A stretch of 64,000 bases of DNA from Desmodesmus armatus (GCA_007449985.2 VIIQ02000589.1:679713-743712); one strand, 5' to 3'. Positions 24,262 to 39,232 are shown, counted from the first letter of the stretch. A program made the numbers and translations. Notes: generated by a model from the letters alone, not told the origin.

Positions 24262-25183
24262 TGTTGGTCACTCCTCTGCTGCACTGTGTTGTGAGGCAGA
24301 CAGAGAGAAGAGTGCTGGCCCCTCAGCAAGGTTTTATATAGGTGAGAAGTTGGCTTGACACCAAAGCATTGTTTTCGCTGGCACCAAGGTGAGCAAGTAG
24401 TTTGCTGGTGTTGATTGCAACAATAACCGCCCTGACGTCTGATGCTGCCTCCTGAGCGTGGTACCACCTCGTGGCATACGTGAGGGCATTGCACCTGTGG
24501 AGTGAGGTGTGCCTTTGGCATAATGTGATAGACCGTTGCAGGTCACACTACCCAACTGACAAACTGCACGAAGTGGCCCATACTCCCTGTGTCATCTGCA
24601 CATGGGCTTGGGTTGTTGTCACCTCTGTGTTGGTCAAGCCAGGAGGCTAGATCAGCTTTTCATGGCAGTTTCCTTTTCAAGATCATAAGTACTCCGAAGC
24701 CCTGCGGACTAAGCTGTTTCTGGGCTGTGAGAATCTCGCTACTGGCTGTTATGCAGTCGTAAGTAGTTTGTGTACGCCCACACCGGCGCCCTTGGTTCCA
24801 TCATGCTCTACTGTCTTTGCTGTCAATGCTGAGCCTGGTGCAGCAGCCACCCAGCCATATGCACGTCGATGTGTAGTCTGCACACCTGGTGTGCATTTGT
24901 CAGTCAGCTCATATGCAGCTGTGACTTTGCCAGTAGTGGCATGGCTGGTTCTGCCACCAGTCCCGCCCAGGCTCCACAACAACAGCCTGCATGCTCAGCC
25001 CTTTCCAGCGTTATCAGCTGACACCAGCATCTACACATGTGCAGCTATACACGACACGTTGCCAATCACACAGCATTCTGAAACCAGGCCTGTGCGCTGC
25101 TGCAGATGCCGCAGCAGCTAGCTACCGAGGTTCTGTCCTAGCAGCACGCAAGGCAGCGACAGCACTTGCTGCCGGCCGGCAGC
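24262..25183. promoter_or_regulatory. Divergent promoter region between coiled-coil and ATX genes
   Basis: About 920 bp separate two head-to-head start codons (24261 minus; 25184 plus). No coding exon was recognised. Both promoters and 5' UTRs must lie here; no TATA box stands out. Confidence 0.5.
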
Positions 25184-28100
25184 ATGGACAGTTTGTCAGC
25201 AGGCATGGCTCTGTCAGTCAAGGAGGAGCCAGCCAGCCCTACCGGGCTGATGGACATGGACATTATGCCCCAGGTGTTGGACAGGTGTGGCGTCTGCCAG
25301 CAGCCGTGCCCTCCAGAGGGGGCAAAGGACTTGGCCCTCTGCGTGCGCTGCAGCACTCGGGTTCATGCAGCCTGTGACAGGAGAGCAGCAGATGCAGTGC
25401 AGGTGAGGGCTGAAGTGGGTGCGGATGGGCTGGTGGCAGCAGAGCCAGGGCTGGGCTCAGCAGCTACTGCCCTAAGGCATAAGGCAGCCGCATAGCAGTC
25501 AGCGGCAAAAGATGCTGCTCTCACTGCATCTGGCACCCTGACGACCAAACACCAGTCCCCCCGGCATTGCTGCTACAGCCCCTCTTCCCGCCCCCCTGGT
25601 GTACACTGCAGGCTGCGGCCTACTTGGCCATCAAAAACGAAGCAGACGCGGGCGGCCAGGGAGAGCAGCAGCAGCAGCTTGCAGTGCAGGGCCAACAGCC
25701 GCCAGCTGGCAGCAGCGGCTACCTGTGCCCCAGCTGTGTGCACTCTGCTGGTGATGCCTGCCCCCTGGACCTGCTGCAGCTGCATGCAGCAGTGCTGGCA
25801 GACATAAAGCCGCGCAGGCCACGCTCTGCAGCAGACATCCATGCAGCTGAGCTCACGCGCAAGGTATGTCTGGTTGGTGATGCGCTGTGCGTTCTCACTA
25901 GAAGTGCCGGTGGCCTTATGCGTCAGCTGCAACTTTGCCGTGTGAAGTGTGACAGGCATGACCCAAAGCAGCACGGTACTGAGCTGGCGCATCAGTAGTG
26001 GCAGCTGAATGGCCGTGTGGCTGACACTTAGCCGCGCTGGTGTTGGGCGGCCAATGTAGTGGTCCTGCTGTTTTGCTGGTATCGTCACAGTTAGATGTTG
26101 GTAGTGGTGGTGGTGCTGGTGAGGCTGGTGCAGCTGTTTTCCGTAGAGTCCAGTGCAGCTGCAGCTCAGCACCCAGCAGCTCAGCACCCGCCTGTTGCAT
26201 CAGCATTGGACACCTGCTAAAGCTGCAGCTGTTCAAGGCGGTCTGCTGCCACTGATGCATTCCGTGTTGCTGGGATTTGTTGTTGTGCCTGTGCATGTGC
26301 CAGTTCCATGTGTGTGCAGCACTTCACTGCTGACTGTGCCTGTTTCGTGAGCTGTCTCACATGCACCTGTCATGTCAAGAAGTAGATTCATCTGAGTTCT
26401 GCACAACTGACAAGGTACTACGGCACTCAAATGAGTCTACTATATGACATGACAGGTGCATGTGAAATGCTCCATGCATGTGTGAGCACATGCCACACAC
26501 ATCTCACGTGCACCTGTAGGTATCACACGCCTCTCACATGCACCTGTGGTGCTCTGCTCCTGTGTTTGTGCCTATCCCTGTTTGTCGTGCACATCTATAT
26601 GCAACACACACACCTTACATGCACCTGTTGTGCTCTGCTCCACTGTGTATGTGCCTATCCCTGTGTGTCGTGCACATCTGTATGGTTCACACACCTCTTA
26701 CATGCACCTGTTGTGTTCTGCTCCTGTGTGTGTGCCCATCTATCTCGTGTGTTGTGCACACAGCACCTGGGTGCTGGTGGCAAGCTGGACCTGACGCTGC
26801 TGCAGGGCCTGATAGGCCATGCCTGGGCTAAAGAGCAGCACAAGGAGCGCTATGATGCACTGGCAGACAAGGAGGATGCAGCATACCAGGTGGGTGGTGG
26901 CACCAGCAGGCAGGTGGTAGATTGACAGCATAGCACAGCACAGCGGTGCAGCACGGTACAGTACAGTACAGTACAGTACAGTACAGTACAGTACAGTACA
27001 GACCGTGCAGTGCAGTGCAGTGCTCACCACACCTATGCACCTGTCCCTCCTTCATCAAGGCTATCACTTCTTCTCCCTCGTCCTCCCTCCGCCCTTCCCC
27101 GCACGCATCATGCAGACCTCCGTTGCTGCGTATGAGGGGCTGTACCAGCAGTACACAAACCTGGCGTATGGCCTGGGCCAGCAGCCAGACATCACACTCA
27201 GCCTGGACCCCCAGCAGCAGCTGACAGAAACCCGCTCAGCTATGGCCACCTTAGCCCTGCCAGGGGGCCGTGCCAGCATCGGTGACGGCGGCGGCATGGC
27301 GGCTGCAGCGGCAGCAGCAGGAGGGGCAGGGCCAGGGCCCGGGCCGGCCAATCGGGCCCGTGTGCGTGGGGCGTCTGGGGATATGACGTATCTGCTGGGC
27401 AGCGGCATAATTGTGACTGCACGGGATGGTTCTGAGGTGCCTCAGCAGGTGAGGGGGGTGGGGGGCTGCCTGGGTTTAGGGTTCGGGAGCTTAGGTTTAT
27501 TAAACCCTGGAGCTAGTGGGGGGATCAGGCGGCAAATGTGCTAGACAGGGCGGTACCGGTGCGGTCAGCATCCCTGTTGAGGTGAAAGCCTGGTCTGTTC
27601 GCCAAGACTTCAGGATTTGAGCTGTACCTGCTTCGTCAGTCCTTGTAGTGCTGTAGTGCCGACAGCGGTAGCATTACTTGGCTGCAGCAGCACCCACATG
27701 TACGTGGCGCATGGTAATTCGCCAAGTTCTGCTTCAAATTACGAGTTTGTGGGGCGTTTTGATGCATGATCATTGAGTTCTTGGGCGTTTCCTGCGCTGA
27801 GCACTCTGCAGGTGCGGCCTTGCCTGTGCATGCATCTTGTGGTGCTTGTGCGCTGGAAACTCATCATCACCACTCAAGACTGCACAACCCTGAACCTCCT
27901 GCTGCATCCCCTGCTGCTGCAGATCGCTGTGGTGTGTAACGGCACGCGCGGCGTGTTCAGCCTGTCTGACATGAAGATCAGCTGCCTGTGCAGCAGCTGT
28001 GAGGGGGTGTCAGCAGCACGCCGCATCTTCACACCCACGCAGTTTGAGCAGCACGGGGGCTGCGGCACGGCCAAGAAGTGGAGGATATCCATCAGGTGAA

Positions 28101-31100
28101 GCGCGGGGGGGGGGGGGGGGGGCTGCATGTGTATGGGCTGCGCGCACGTGGGGAAGGGAGGTGGTGAGAGTGGTTTGTGGGGCGGGAAGGGGGGCAGACA
28201 GCAAGGAGGAGTTTAGGAGAGGGCGGTGCAAGCAGCACGGGGGCTGTGGCACGCCCAAGGTGTGGTGGATGTCCATACGGCGAGGGGGCCTGTGTGTGTC
28301 TGGACAGCGCGCGCGTGGGGAAGGGAGGTGGGAGTGGTCCTTTGTCGCCAACATGCCGCACCCCACTTGGTAGCCTTGGGCATTGCTCAGCTCAGCACAC
28401 ACTTTAGGCTATTTGGGGCGTGGGGAGGGGGGCCAGCCAGCAGGGAGGAGGTTGGGAGAGGGAATTGCAGTGAAGCCAGTGAGCTTGGTTGGCGTCATTG
28501 AGGTCGGGACTGGTGCACATGCAGGCTTGTAGAACCGGCTGTGTATTTTGGGATGTCAGATGGTTGAAAAGGTCAGGGTTGTGGCTTGCAGATCGGTTTT
28601 TGGGTGCTGGTGCTGCTGGCCACTGATGTGGTTCTGAGGTGGTGACCACCAGCTCTCATCACTGTACTTGCTGGTGTCCTGCTGTGCAGGATAGAGCCTG
28701 GTGCTGTGCCGGAGGTGCCTCGCTATGCCAACCCCATGACCTTTGGGCGCTGGATGGAGATGAAGGGGCTGGAGGCCAAAGGGCAGCGCACACCAGGTGT
28801 GCTTCAGCAGAGACAGGACACGCCATATCACATGTCCCAGTCGAATCCTATGACATTCGACGGGGAGTCTCACTGAGAGTCTCACTGAAACGTGTTAAAT
28901 GGCAGCCGTGCTCTGTTAGCCTTCCAATTACTATACTGCTTGAATTTGTAAAGTCTTGCCCTGCCTAAACCTCAAACCTGCAGCCCCCACTACAGGCCAC
29001 CTTGCAGGCGGAAGGGGATCCAGGTCCCGTGGCGCTCCCTTCATCAAGTCCTATCCGGCCTGTCCCTTCACTGTACTGCTTGCTGCGTAATGTCCTGCAC
29101 CCCCACCCTGCAGCCCCCCTTACAGGCGCTCCCTTCATCAAGCCTTACCCAGCCTGTCCCATCACTGTCCTGCTTGCTGTGTTATGTCCTGTACCCTCGT
29201 TCTCTGCAGCCCCCACTACAGGCCACCTGGCAGGCGCAGGGGAGTCCAGGTCTCATGGCGCCCCCTTCATCAAGTACGAGTATGGGGACGACCGCAGGGG
29301 CGTGTCCCCCAGCAGCAGCTTCAGGGAGGGGGCCGGCAGTGAGGGCAAGGGGCCCACCAACAACCTGCTGCCACGCAACAGGCGGCCGGAGAGCTGGGCA
29401 CCCTGGGAGGACGTGAAGCTGGGAAACTACAGGCCCATACAGGTGGGCCAGGGCTTTGGCTAGGAGCCTTTTTGTGGTTGCACTAAGGCTAGGCGCTTTG
29501 GGTGTGGGGTTTTGACTGTCAGGCGGTCATAGAGCTGAGCCTCTGGGAGAGAGGGTTGTGAAGCTGGGAAGTTACCGACGCCTGCAGGTGCTGCCTGGGC
29601 AAGACAAAAAGAAAGAGTGTGCAGCCAACACAATGGTGTGTTAGCGGGGCAGACATGCAGGGCGGGTGAACTTTGCGCACACTGTAAGCAACGCTCCTGC
29701 ATCCACTCTCTTCCCGTCCTTCTCACGTTTCTCACATGAGATCCGCCAAAACCACATTTCGTGTGCAGGTCCGCTGGGCGGGTGACAGGTGCTGCGTGTG
29801 TGACAGCGACGTGGACTATGACTGCGACCAGCTGGTGTCGTGTGAAAGCTGCGGCGTGACGGTGCACCAGAGCTGCTACGGCGTGCCTGAGCTGCCGGAC
29901 GAGGACGACATGTGGCTGTGCAGGTGCGGGAGCGCGCTGTAATTGCATACACGTCCACAATGTACTTGTTTTGTCAACACACCATCGTAGTTTGATGGCA
30001 CACATATGCTGCATGCCTAGGTGCAGCTATCGCGGTTGCAGAAAATGGTGCAGTTGTACCTGTTGGGAAGTGAGTAGGGGAGGGGGGGCTCCGCCAAGTG
30101 GCAGGCAGCTGGCGCGCATGGTGCACGTGCAGCTGGCGGACATGGTGCATATGGTAGCGGAAATGCATTGAACCATGTTGTGGTGGTTTCAATGCGGCAC
30201 ACATTGTGAAGTCGCCTTCGATCATTTTGTTGATGTTGTTGACTTGTTGTGGTGTGTATTGTGTCATTCCTGTGCAGGTCGTGTGAGCTGAAGGAGCCGG
30301 GGGCCCTGAGCCCCAGTGCTGCCTGTGCCCCCTCACGGGGGGCGGCCTCAAGCCCACCACGCTGCCCGGCATGTGGGCGCATGCGGCCTGCATGCAGTGG
30401 ATACCTGAGGTCACCTGCCTGGAGCCCCTGCGGTAAGACATCAGAACCCTGTGCGGCATGAACACATGCACAGCCAGCAGTATTGGAAAGTGCTGCTGTC
30501 TACGCTTCTGCAGCTGCTTTCAGGGACTGATCAGGGCACCTTTCACGAGGGTGATGGTGGAGTCCATTCTCACTGTGCACCCCTGCAAGAAGGGAGGACA
30601 TGGTGTGCTGTGCTGACATGTGCTGTCGTGCTGTGCCTGTGCTGTGCTGCTGCAGCATGGAGCCCATTGACCGCATCCACTGCATCCAGAAGGAGCGCTG
30701 GGAGCTGCTGTGCATCATCTGCAGGCAGCGCATGGGCGCAAAGATACAGTGCCACGACTGCTACCAGGTGCGCTTGGTGCAGCTGGGTTTCAGAAGTAAT
30801 TGTCAGTAGTAGCGGTAGTTAGCAGTAGTCAGTAGTAGCAGTAGTTAGCAGTAGTCAGTAGTAGCAGTAGTTAGTAGTAGCAGTAGTTAGTAGCAGCAGT
30901 AGATTTTTGGTTAGAAATTTGGTACCTGTGCTCATGGCAGCCCTGAGCGCCCAACATGCGCGACAGCCAGCACAGCTTGATGGGTGGGCTGAAGCGCTTG
31001 CATCCGGCCACAGCGGCATGCAGTGCATATTCCTGAACATGCAGGGGCATGCAGAGCCGTATTGGGGCAGCTGTTTGGTTACTTTCATGACGCTGCTGGG

Positions 31101-34100
31101 TTGCCAGCATGGGGCCCCTCTTCCTGCAGCAAGCTGACACCGCCCCCTCTCCCCCCCCCCCCCACACACACATGCACACACATGGAGCATGCGCTGGCTC
31201 TATTGGATATTGACAACACATCTTGTTCCTTTGCTGCTGTGCTGTGCCGTGCCGTGTGCAGGCGTTCCACCCGCTGTGTGCGCGTCGTGCTGGGCTGCAC
31301 ATGGAGATGGCTGAGCCTGCAGTGCCCAACGGCCCCCTGCAGCTCATCACCTACTGCCCCAAGCACTGCAAGCCACAGCAGGGCATGTCAGGTGGGGCAG
31401 CAGCCTGCGAGAGGTTCAATTGCGGATGCAACTCCTGTTCTTCTGGTCCCTCGAGCATCATGTACCCCTCTGGCTCCTTGTTGGGCACCTCGGCAGTGCA
31501 AGAACTGATCCCTTTGTCACAGTTACTGAGTGACCATGCACCACAACCGCACCCACCCCCACCTCCCCCCCACCCCCGCCCTGCCGTCACTGCTGCTTCA
31601 CAGGCATCACCATGATGAATGAGGAAGACATGGTGATGCCTGTGTGATTGTTCCGTCACTGTGACCATACTGCTCCACCCTGCACCCCCCCTCCCACCCC
31701 ACCTCCACCCTGCTGTTACCATGCTTCACCAGGCATCATCAGTGATCAATCTTTCTCTGTCACCACACGACTTCATCCTGCATCACCACCCAACCCAACC
31801 CCTCACCCCACACCATCCCCACCCTGCTGTCATTTCACTTCGTTGTTGCCTCACAGGCATCACCATGGTGAATGAGGAGGACATGGTGCGCATCGGCCGC
31901 CCCCGCAAGGCCGGCAGCAGCCCCGCAGACGACCTCAACAACGCCAGCGGCCTCTGGAACGCACAGCCCTTCAAAGCCAACAAGCCACCAGCACCAGTCC
32001 CCGAGGCCCCAGGGGGCTGCGCACGCGCCTCTCCCCTTCGTAATGTGCAGCGCATCAGTCACGGCACTGGCACAGGGGCCACGACGGTGGCAGGGTTTTG
32101 GATCCCTACGGTGGAGAGCGCCACGGCGGCGATGACGGCGGCGTCGATGCGCGGGTGGTCGTACGGGGCAAGCAGCAGCCTAGGTGGGGTGGCAGGAGCC
32201 GACATGACGCAGGGGTTGAGTCGACAGGGATCGAGTAGACACACGGCCCAGGAGATCCGATGATATGCATGGGCGATCAGCTGCAGTCGAAGTGGTGTCT
32301 GAACCCCTGTCTACACATATATTGTACAGCTGTATTGGGTGTGGATGACACATTGGTTGGGCGTAGGTGCAGGTGGCGGGACGTTGGCGTCCTTGCGTAT
32401 GAGTTCAACCATCTTTGAGGCTCCTCGGTAATATGTATACCTGCAACACCCACGTCACCAGGTTTCCTGCAGGGGTGGACAAGAGACTACAGGAAAGCTG
32501 CAAGAAATTGTTGTAAGGATGTCCACATTTCACAAGATCAACAAACCAACTTGTACCTTGTTGCTGCACGCACCTGCCTGCCTGCAGGAGGGGGTGACGA
32601 TGAGGACCCAGGGTCCCGTGGCGGCTTTGGCCGCAAGCGCAAGCTCTCCGGTCGCGGCCGGCCCCCAAAGAACAGCAGCAAGCCCGTGCAGGACAGCGCC
32701 CCGCCCCCCGTCGTCGAGCTGCTGCTGCTGCCCGAGGGCTGCCCCGACCGCATCAACGTCGCCTGCAACAGCCGCCGCGGCGTCTTTGTTGTACGCAGCC
32801 AGAAGGTTGAGGACGGCACGCGGGGCGGCACGGAGCTCACCCCTCTCGCTTCGAAGCCCTAGCCGGTAAGGCAGAGGCAAAGAAGTGGAGGTCGAGCTTG
32901 TGGGCCGTGGGGGCGGATGGGACCCCTGAGTGCCAGATGGGGGAGTGGCTGGCCAACCACAAGCTAGACAAGCAGCTGCTGGCACGGTTGTTGACGAATT
33001 GGACAGCGTGGCTGCTGCGAAGCCAGTGGGAGGCAGAGCTGGCCGAGGTGACAGCAGCAGCGGCAGAGGGTGAGGAGGGGGGTGAGGAGGGTGCAGGGGC
33101 GGAAGGGGATGCGGCTGCAACAGAGGGAGGGACGGAGGCGGCGGCGGGAGATGGGGAGGAGGAGGGAGAGGAGGAGGTGCAGCAGGGGTCGGCGAAGCGG
33201 CAGAAGCGGGAGCGCAGCAGCACGGGGGGCGGTGCCTCTGAAGGGGCCGTCAGCGACGCTGCTGTTGCTGCTGCTGCTGGGGAGGAACGTGAGAATGGTG
33301 CTGATGGTGGTGGGTCAGGGGGCAAACAGCCGCAGAAGGAGCAGGCAGGGGCAGCAGCAGCAGCAGCTGCTGCTGCTGGGGAAGGGGAGGATGGTGAGCA
33401 GCCTGCCTCTAAGAAGCAGCGAGTGGCAGAGGCCAATGGCACTACTGCCGCTGCTGCTGCCGACGGCGCACAGCAGCAGCAGCCGCAGCCGGGTGACACA
33501 GCAGCAGCCGCTGCTGGTGAGCCAGGGGGCGGCGAGTGCGCACGCAGCACTCCCGCGAACAAGACCAGCCTCAAGCGTGTGCATATGCTGCACCTGCCGC
33601 TCGGGTTCAGGCTGCACCCGGCATCTCTGCCGGCACGTGCAGCGGTGGCGGCAGCTGCGCGGCAGAAGCAGCTGCAGCAGCAGCAGGAGCAGGCGGCCGC
33701 CGCAGCGGCGGCTGGAGCAGCAGCAGCAGCTGCTGCTGCAGGCGCTCCTGCTGACGCCTCTGCTGCTGGTGGTGCTGCTGCTGCTGGTGCGCCAGCAGCA
33801 CCCAAGCCCACGGACCCGCTGCTTGCGGCTGCGTTGGCGCCCAAGACGGCGGACACGGCTGTGTCTGCTGTGCGCAACCCCTGGCTGTGTGTGGGGCAGT
33901 GCTGCCGGGTGTTCTGGCCGGACGACAATGAGTGGTACGATGCGGACGTCACTGGGTATGACCCAGCCACCCGCAAGCACAACCTCTGGTACCATGCTGA
34001 TGAGATCAAAGAGGTACGAGGAGTAAGGGATGAGGAGTGTGTGTCTGTCCTGTTGTGTCGCGCCTTTGCCGTTTTGTTGCAGCAAAGAGGGGCTTGCTGG

Positions 34101-37100
34101 TGTAGTTTGGTTGGTGGCGAATATCGGCGTGATGGCGCAACAGCATTGGCCTGTCTTGGTTGCTTGCGCCTGTCGTCCCTTTAGGAGAGCAGAGCAGCAG
34201 CAATGCGTGCGCGCCTATGGCAACTCCAGCTATCACCGACATGATCATGCTGTGTTTATCAGCGCAGATGTCAGTGAAGCAAGCCGTCTGGACCATGTTA
34301 CATCCATACATTTCACAAGCTCACCAGCTTCTGTGCCCATGCATTGTCCATGTGGAGGAGAAGAGCACGATTAGCTGTCCCTGGCTTGGCATATCCCCTA
34401 AAGTCGAACCTAGGGTGTCAACTTGTGTCCATGCGCCGGCCAGGTGATCGACCTGCAACATGTTTACCATGTTTAATACTTTGACGAGCATGTTGCTGGC
34501 CATGTTCTGTCCGTGCATTATCCAGGTGATCGACCTGCGGACAGAGGAGCAGCAAGGCCGGGTGCAGTGGCTACCACTGGTCGACAAGTCCCAGTGGCCT
34601 CCTCCTCCCGTGCGCTTCTACAGCATGCCGCCACGGCCACCCCTGCCGCAGCAGCAGCAGCAGGCGATGCCGGGGATGCACCCGGCTCAACAGCAGCAGA
34701 TGATGCAGCTGCAGCAGCTGCAGGCGCAGCTGACGCCGCAGCAAAGCGGCAGCGCGGCACAGGCAGCACCACCCGCAGCAGCAGCAGCGGCACCCCCGCA
34801 GCAGGTACAGCAGGTGCAGCCCTATCAGGGTCCGCCGGTGGAGCCCATCCCTCAGGGCTTCCCCCGCTTGACTGCCATGCACAGGGATCCCAGCCCTGCA
34901 GGTGAGGTGACTCGGTAATAATTTTTTTGGGGGGGGGGGGAGGTTGTTACAAGTGGATACTTTCACCGCTGAGCGGTACTCTCCACACGGGATGAACTGG
35001 GAAGACACACCTGCAAGAAAAACCTGCAGCAAGACCGGCAAACAAGACCAGCCCCCCAAAAAAAAAACACCACCAAGGGCAACTGCCACACACACCAGGT
35101 ATAGGATCGTGCATTCATGACTCAGCCGCAAGCTGGTAGTCTCCACACACCGTGCACGCACACACATGGGTCAGTCTTTCAAACAATTTCAACACCGGCG
35201 AAAGTCAACACATCAAGCCAATCATTTGGTGTGCTAGCACGCAGAGCAGGACCCAGAACACAGCTACTAAGAGTGCTCCTGCTGCCAATGCTAAGGTGTG
35301 GGAGTGCCGTGCCCCGAGCCTGAGCAACTGTGTAGACAGGGGTGAGCTCATCGCACGGCGCAAGCAGGCTGGGTAGGGCATAACAGCAACATAGCCGTCT
35401 GGTTGCTGAATAGGGCGCACCCCAAACAGGTTGCCCTTACCCAGCAGGTGCCTTCTATATACGTCCATAGCTGCAATGCAATGGGCCAGCTGAGTTTGGT
35501 GGGTGGTGCTGAACACAAGTTGCATGCACCGCTGCACTGAGTCCCCACCACCATTAGCAAATACTGAAGCATACTTGTCCCTGATATGATCATATGCGGG
35601 GCACTCTAAGACAAAATGCAGCAAATCCTCTGGCCTATCCCCCCACACCTGGCTACAAGTGTGTCATGCCACTCAGCACGCAACCCCCTCCCAGAGCAGA
35701 GTGGCAAATAATGTCACATGTATTTATGGAAAGGTGGTGGTGATGCAGTACAGGTGTGGGGGATAAGGTCCAAATTTCGGCATCAGCCGCAAGCCAAGGG
35801 CTCATGAGGGTGCCCCTAGGGCCTACTTGACATGCCCCGTGAGGTGATTGGAGCTCCGTTCACCGTGAGGTTCCCCATCCCCGCAGTGCACAGTGCTGGC
35901 AGGTCCTTACTCATGTTACATGGCCCATTTGGCAGTGCAGCTGGGTCTGCACAGCCTTCTGAAAGTTGCATCAGTTGAACGGGCGCACACGCGTGGTCAT
36001 TGCAGTACACACGGGCTGCATGTTGCGGAAACCCCTCCTTACACCTGTGCTGTACACCCTGATGCACCCACCCTCGATCGATGCTGCATCAGCAACTTGC
36101 ACACCACTGTTACCAAAAAATCCCAACTCTACATGACTGCTTCGTTTCTCCCTGCAGGTGGTGACAAGGAGAAGACGGACCTGGTGGGTCTCAGCAGCAG
36201 GGGCGCCCCGCTGTCACAGCAGCTGCAGGCCATGCTCATGCTGCAGCAGGAGAACCACAAACGCTTCAGCACGCAGCAGCCGCCGCGACACCTCGTCCCC
36301 ACCGGCCCTGCAGCAGTGGGCTGGCGGGTAGGGCTGTTTCGACCCGAGGTGGGGGTCTACTACTATGGCTTCGTCAGGTCCTTTGACCCTACACAGGAGC
36401 AGCACACAGTGACCTTTGATGACGGGCTTGTGGAGGCCTTTGTACTGCCGAAGCAGCGGATCGACTGGGTGGCAGAGCAGGGGGCTGGCATCAGTGCCGC
36501 AGCACAGGACCTGCACCGGGCGTACCTTCAATCCCGGGGGGAGCTTCCCCCCGATGCTGCTGGTGGTGGTGGTGCGGACGGCGGTGGTGCAGCAGCAGCG
36601 GGGCAGGATGGTGCTGTGGCTGGGTATGGAGGACCCCTCGCTCCCCAGCACCAGCACCCACAGCAGCAGCAGCAGCAGCCAGCAGGGGGTGAGGCAGCGG
36701 CGGCGGAGGCAGCACCAGCACCCCCGCAGCATACTGGTCCTGTGCCGGGTGCGCCCACGCAGGTGGACGTCATGTGCGGCCCCAACTTTGCCATCTTCGA
36801 CTGCGTGCGCATGGCCGTGATGACGCCCCAGGGTGCCTTCATCAGGTGTGTGTGTTGAAAACATGAGTTGCATCCAGCAAGTGCACGTCATGATGACCAG
36901 TCGTAATGTTAGACAGGCTGGTATCAAAAAGTGCGGTACTCACATGCACATGGGGGTGTTTGAGATCCTTCTTTGATCAGCGGTCTGGTTCAAAGCTGCA
37001 TATTGCCGCTTTGATTTGTTCGTTGATGAGGTCTGCGGCGCTATGAACCTTGCTACCTGACGATAGCAAGTTGCATGCAATCGTAGGTACGCTCACTGAG

Positions 37101-39199
37101 GCTGCCCCGGCAGTAGCAGCTGCTAGTGCTGCGTTGTTGCCTCGCCATCAGCAAACTGCTGCCTAGCTAATGCTGTAGGCCACTTCGTCATGCTCCTGCT
37201 GCTGTGTCCTGCCCCTGCTGCCCCCTGCTACCCTCCCCACTGCCTTGCTGCCTCCTCACAGCCCCACGGAGTTTGAGCGACAGTCCGGCAAGGGCTGCAG
37301 CAAGAAATGGAAGGCCACCATCCGCGTCCGCAAGGCCAACGGCCTCCCCGGCATGACCATGGGCGACTGGCTGCTGCAGATGGGCTACGAACAGCCAAAG
37401 CCGGCATCGGCAGCCGGCGAGACTGGCATCCGTAGCCGCGAAAACAGCCTGAACGAGATCCGCCGGCGGCAGTTCAGCCGCCGCGCAGCTGCGCTGGGTG
37501 CATCTCCCCCCACTGGCGACGATCGCATTCGGGAGGTGCGGCCGGTGCAGGAGAGGGCCTCGAGTGGGGCTAACAGGGGGACGGTGAGCCACCGGCCGAA
37601 CTGCATGTGCGTCATCTGCAAGCAGGCTCGGCGGAAGGCTGCGCAGGCAAAGGGGGTCCCATTCTTAGAGGATGCAGTGGCCATGGCTACTACGTTGGCT
37701 AGTACTAAGGCCACTGCAGGGGAGGCTGGAGGTGGGGCGGGCAGCAGCAGGGGCTTTAGGGTGCCAGAGTGGCTGATCGGCAAGCGGGCGTTCGTGCAGG
37801 CGGTTGCGCATGTGGTGCGTGGCGCAGCACACCACGAGCAGTGGGAGCTGCCGCAGAGCAAGTCTTACACTGCAGAGGAGTGGGATGCAGCGCTGCAGTC
37901 AGCAGGGCCTGCTGGGGGAGACGACGCTGCAGGAGTGGCGGCCATTGCTGCCGCAGCGGCGGCGGCTGGTGCTGCTGGCAGCAGTCGGCCCGGGACGCCC
38001 GGCCCGTCTCTGGGACCTGGGCCGGGTACGCCTGCTGGGCCGGATAGCAGGGCCTCCACTCCTGTGCCTGGTGAGGATTCGGCAGCAGTGACACCGGCAG
38101 CAGCAGCAGCGGCAGCGGCGGTGGCGGCGGCGGCCGCTGATGGGGATGGCGAGGGTGAGGGCGCCAAGGGGAGTGAAGCTGCTGTGGTAGTTTCAGTGGG
38201 TGCAGGGGAGGGGGAGCAGCAGCAGGGCGGTGCCGCGGCGGTGGGGATGCAGCAACAGCAGCAGCTTGCTGTGCGTGGTGGGCGCAGCACGACGTGGCGG
38301 AGCAAGCTGCGTGTCTGTCAGGTGAGGGATGTTATGTCCTGTCTGTGTGTGGGGGGGGGGGTGTTCATGCGTGTGTTTGCCACACATCAATGGCATCATG
38401 CCCACCAGGTGACAGACAAGGAGACTTTGAGGTGTTGAGGTGCACCAGGCTCAATACCATATGGAAGGTGGCGGCTGGATCAACTTGATCCTTGACCTTG
38501 GAAAGCTTTGCGTTCTCTTGTTGGTGCAGTCGGCTTGCAGCATTGTAGCTGCTGAAGATTTGTTCGACACCTGTTGACCCATTGGTTTGGTGTGCTGCGC
38601 TGTGCTGTGTGAATACATGCGATGTTGTCTGTCTGTGTGTCAGGCGTTGGAGCCGAAGCGCATCACGTTTGGCAAGTCAGGCATCCACGGCTGGGGCATC
38701 TTTGCGCGTCAGGCCATCCCCGCAGACACAATGGTGACGGAGTTCAGGGGTCAGCTCATCAGGGGCATCCTGGCGGACGTTAGGGAGGCGCAGTACAGGA
38801 AGCAGGTGCGCACACACACTAAACCGGGAGTGACTACTGTTTGGGTGGAACCGATAGTCGCAGCGTCGTTGAGCGGGGCTTACATTCCTAAGGGAGGCGC
38901 AGTACAGGCAGCACGAAGCAGTTGTACAACCGCTTGTCTTTGAAGTGGGATGTGATGGTGTCTTTCAGACAGCTATTTGGCTGGTAGCGTTTATGAGGGC
39001 GCCATGGGGCATCCTTATGTTGGAGGAGGGGGCCGCTGGGGTCATGTGGATTTGGATAGCCTGCTTTGTGACGATGTGCATGATTTGCAGACCCAGTGTT
39101 GCCGTATCGTGCACATGCATGCGACCTATTCAGGCCGGGGCGTGCTTCATGCAGCACTGAAATTCCTGACACCCTTCCCTCTTGTGCTGCCCCTGCTGC

Positions 39200-39232
<33 letters not shown>

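Noticed and set aside
32183..32263. ATX ending at the stop near 32263
   Set aside because: A donor at 32184 joins in phase to the next exon (32588), which continues with SAND/TDBD-like, Tudor-like and SET domains; the stop is in the intron.
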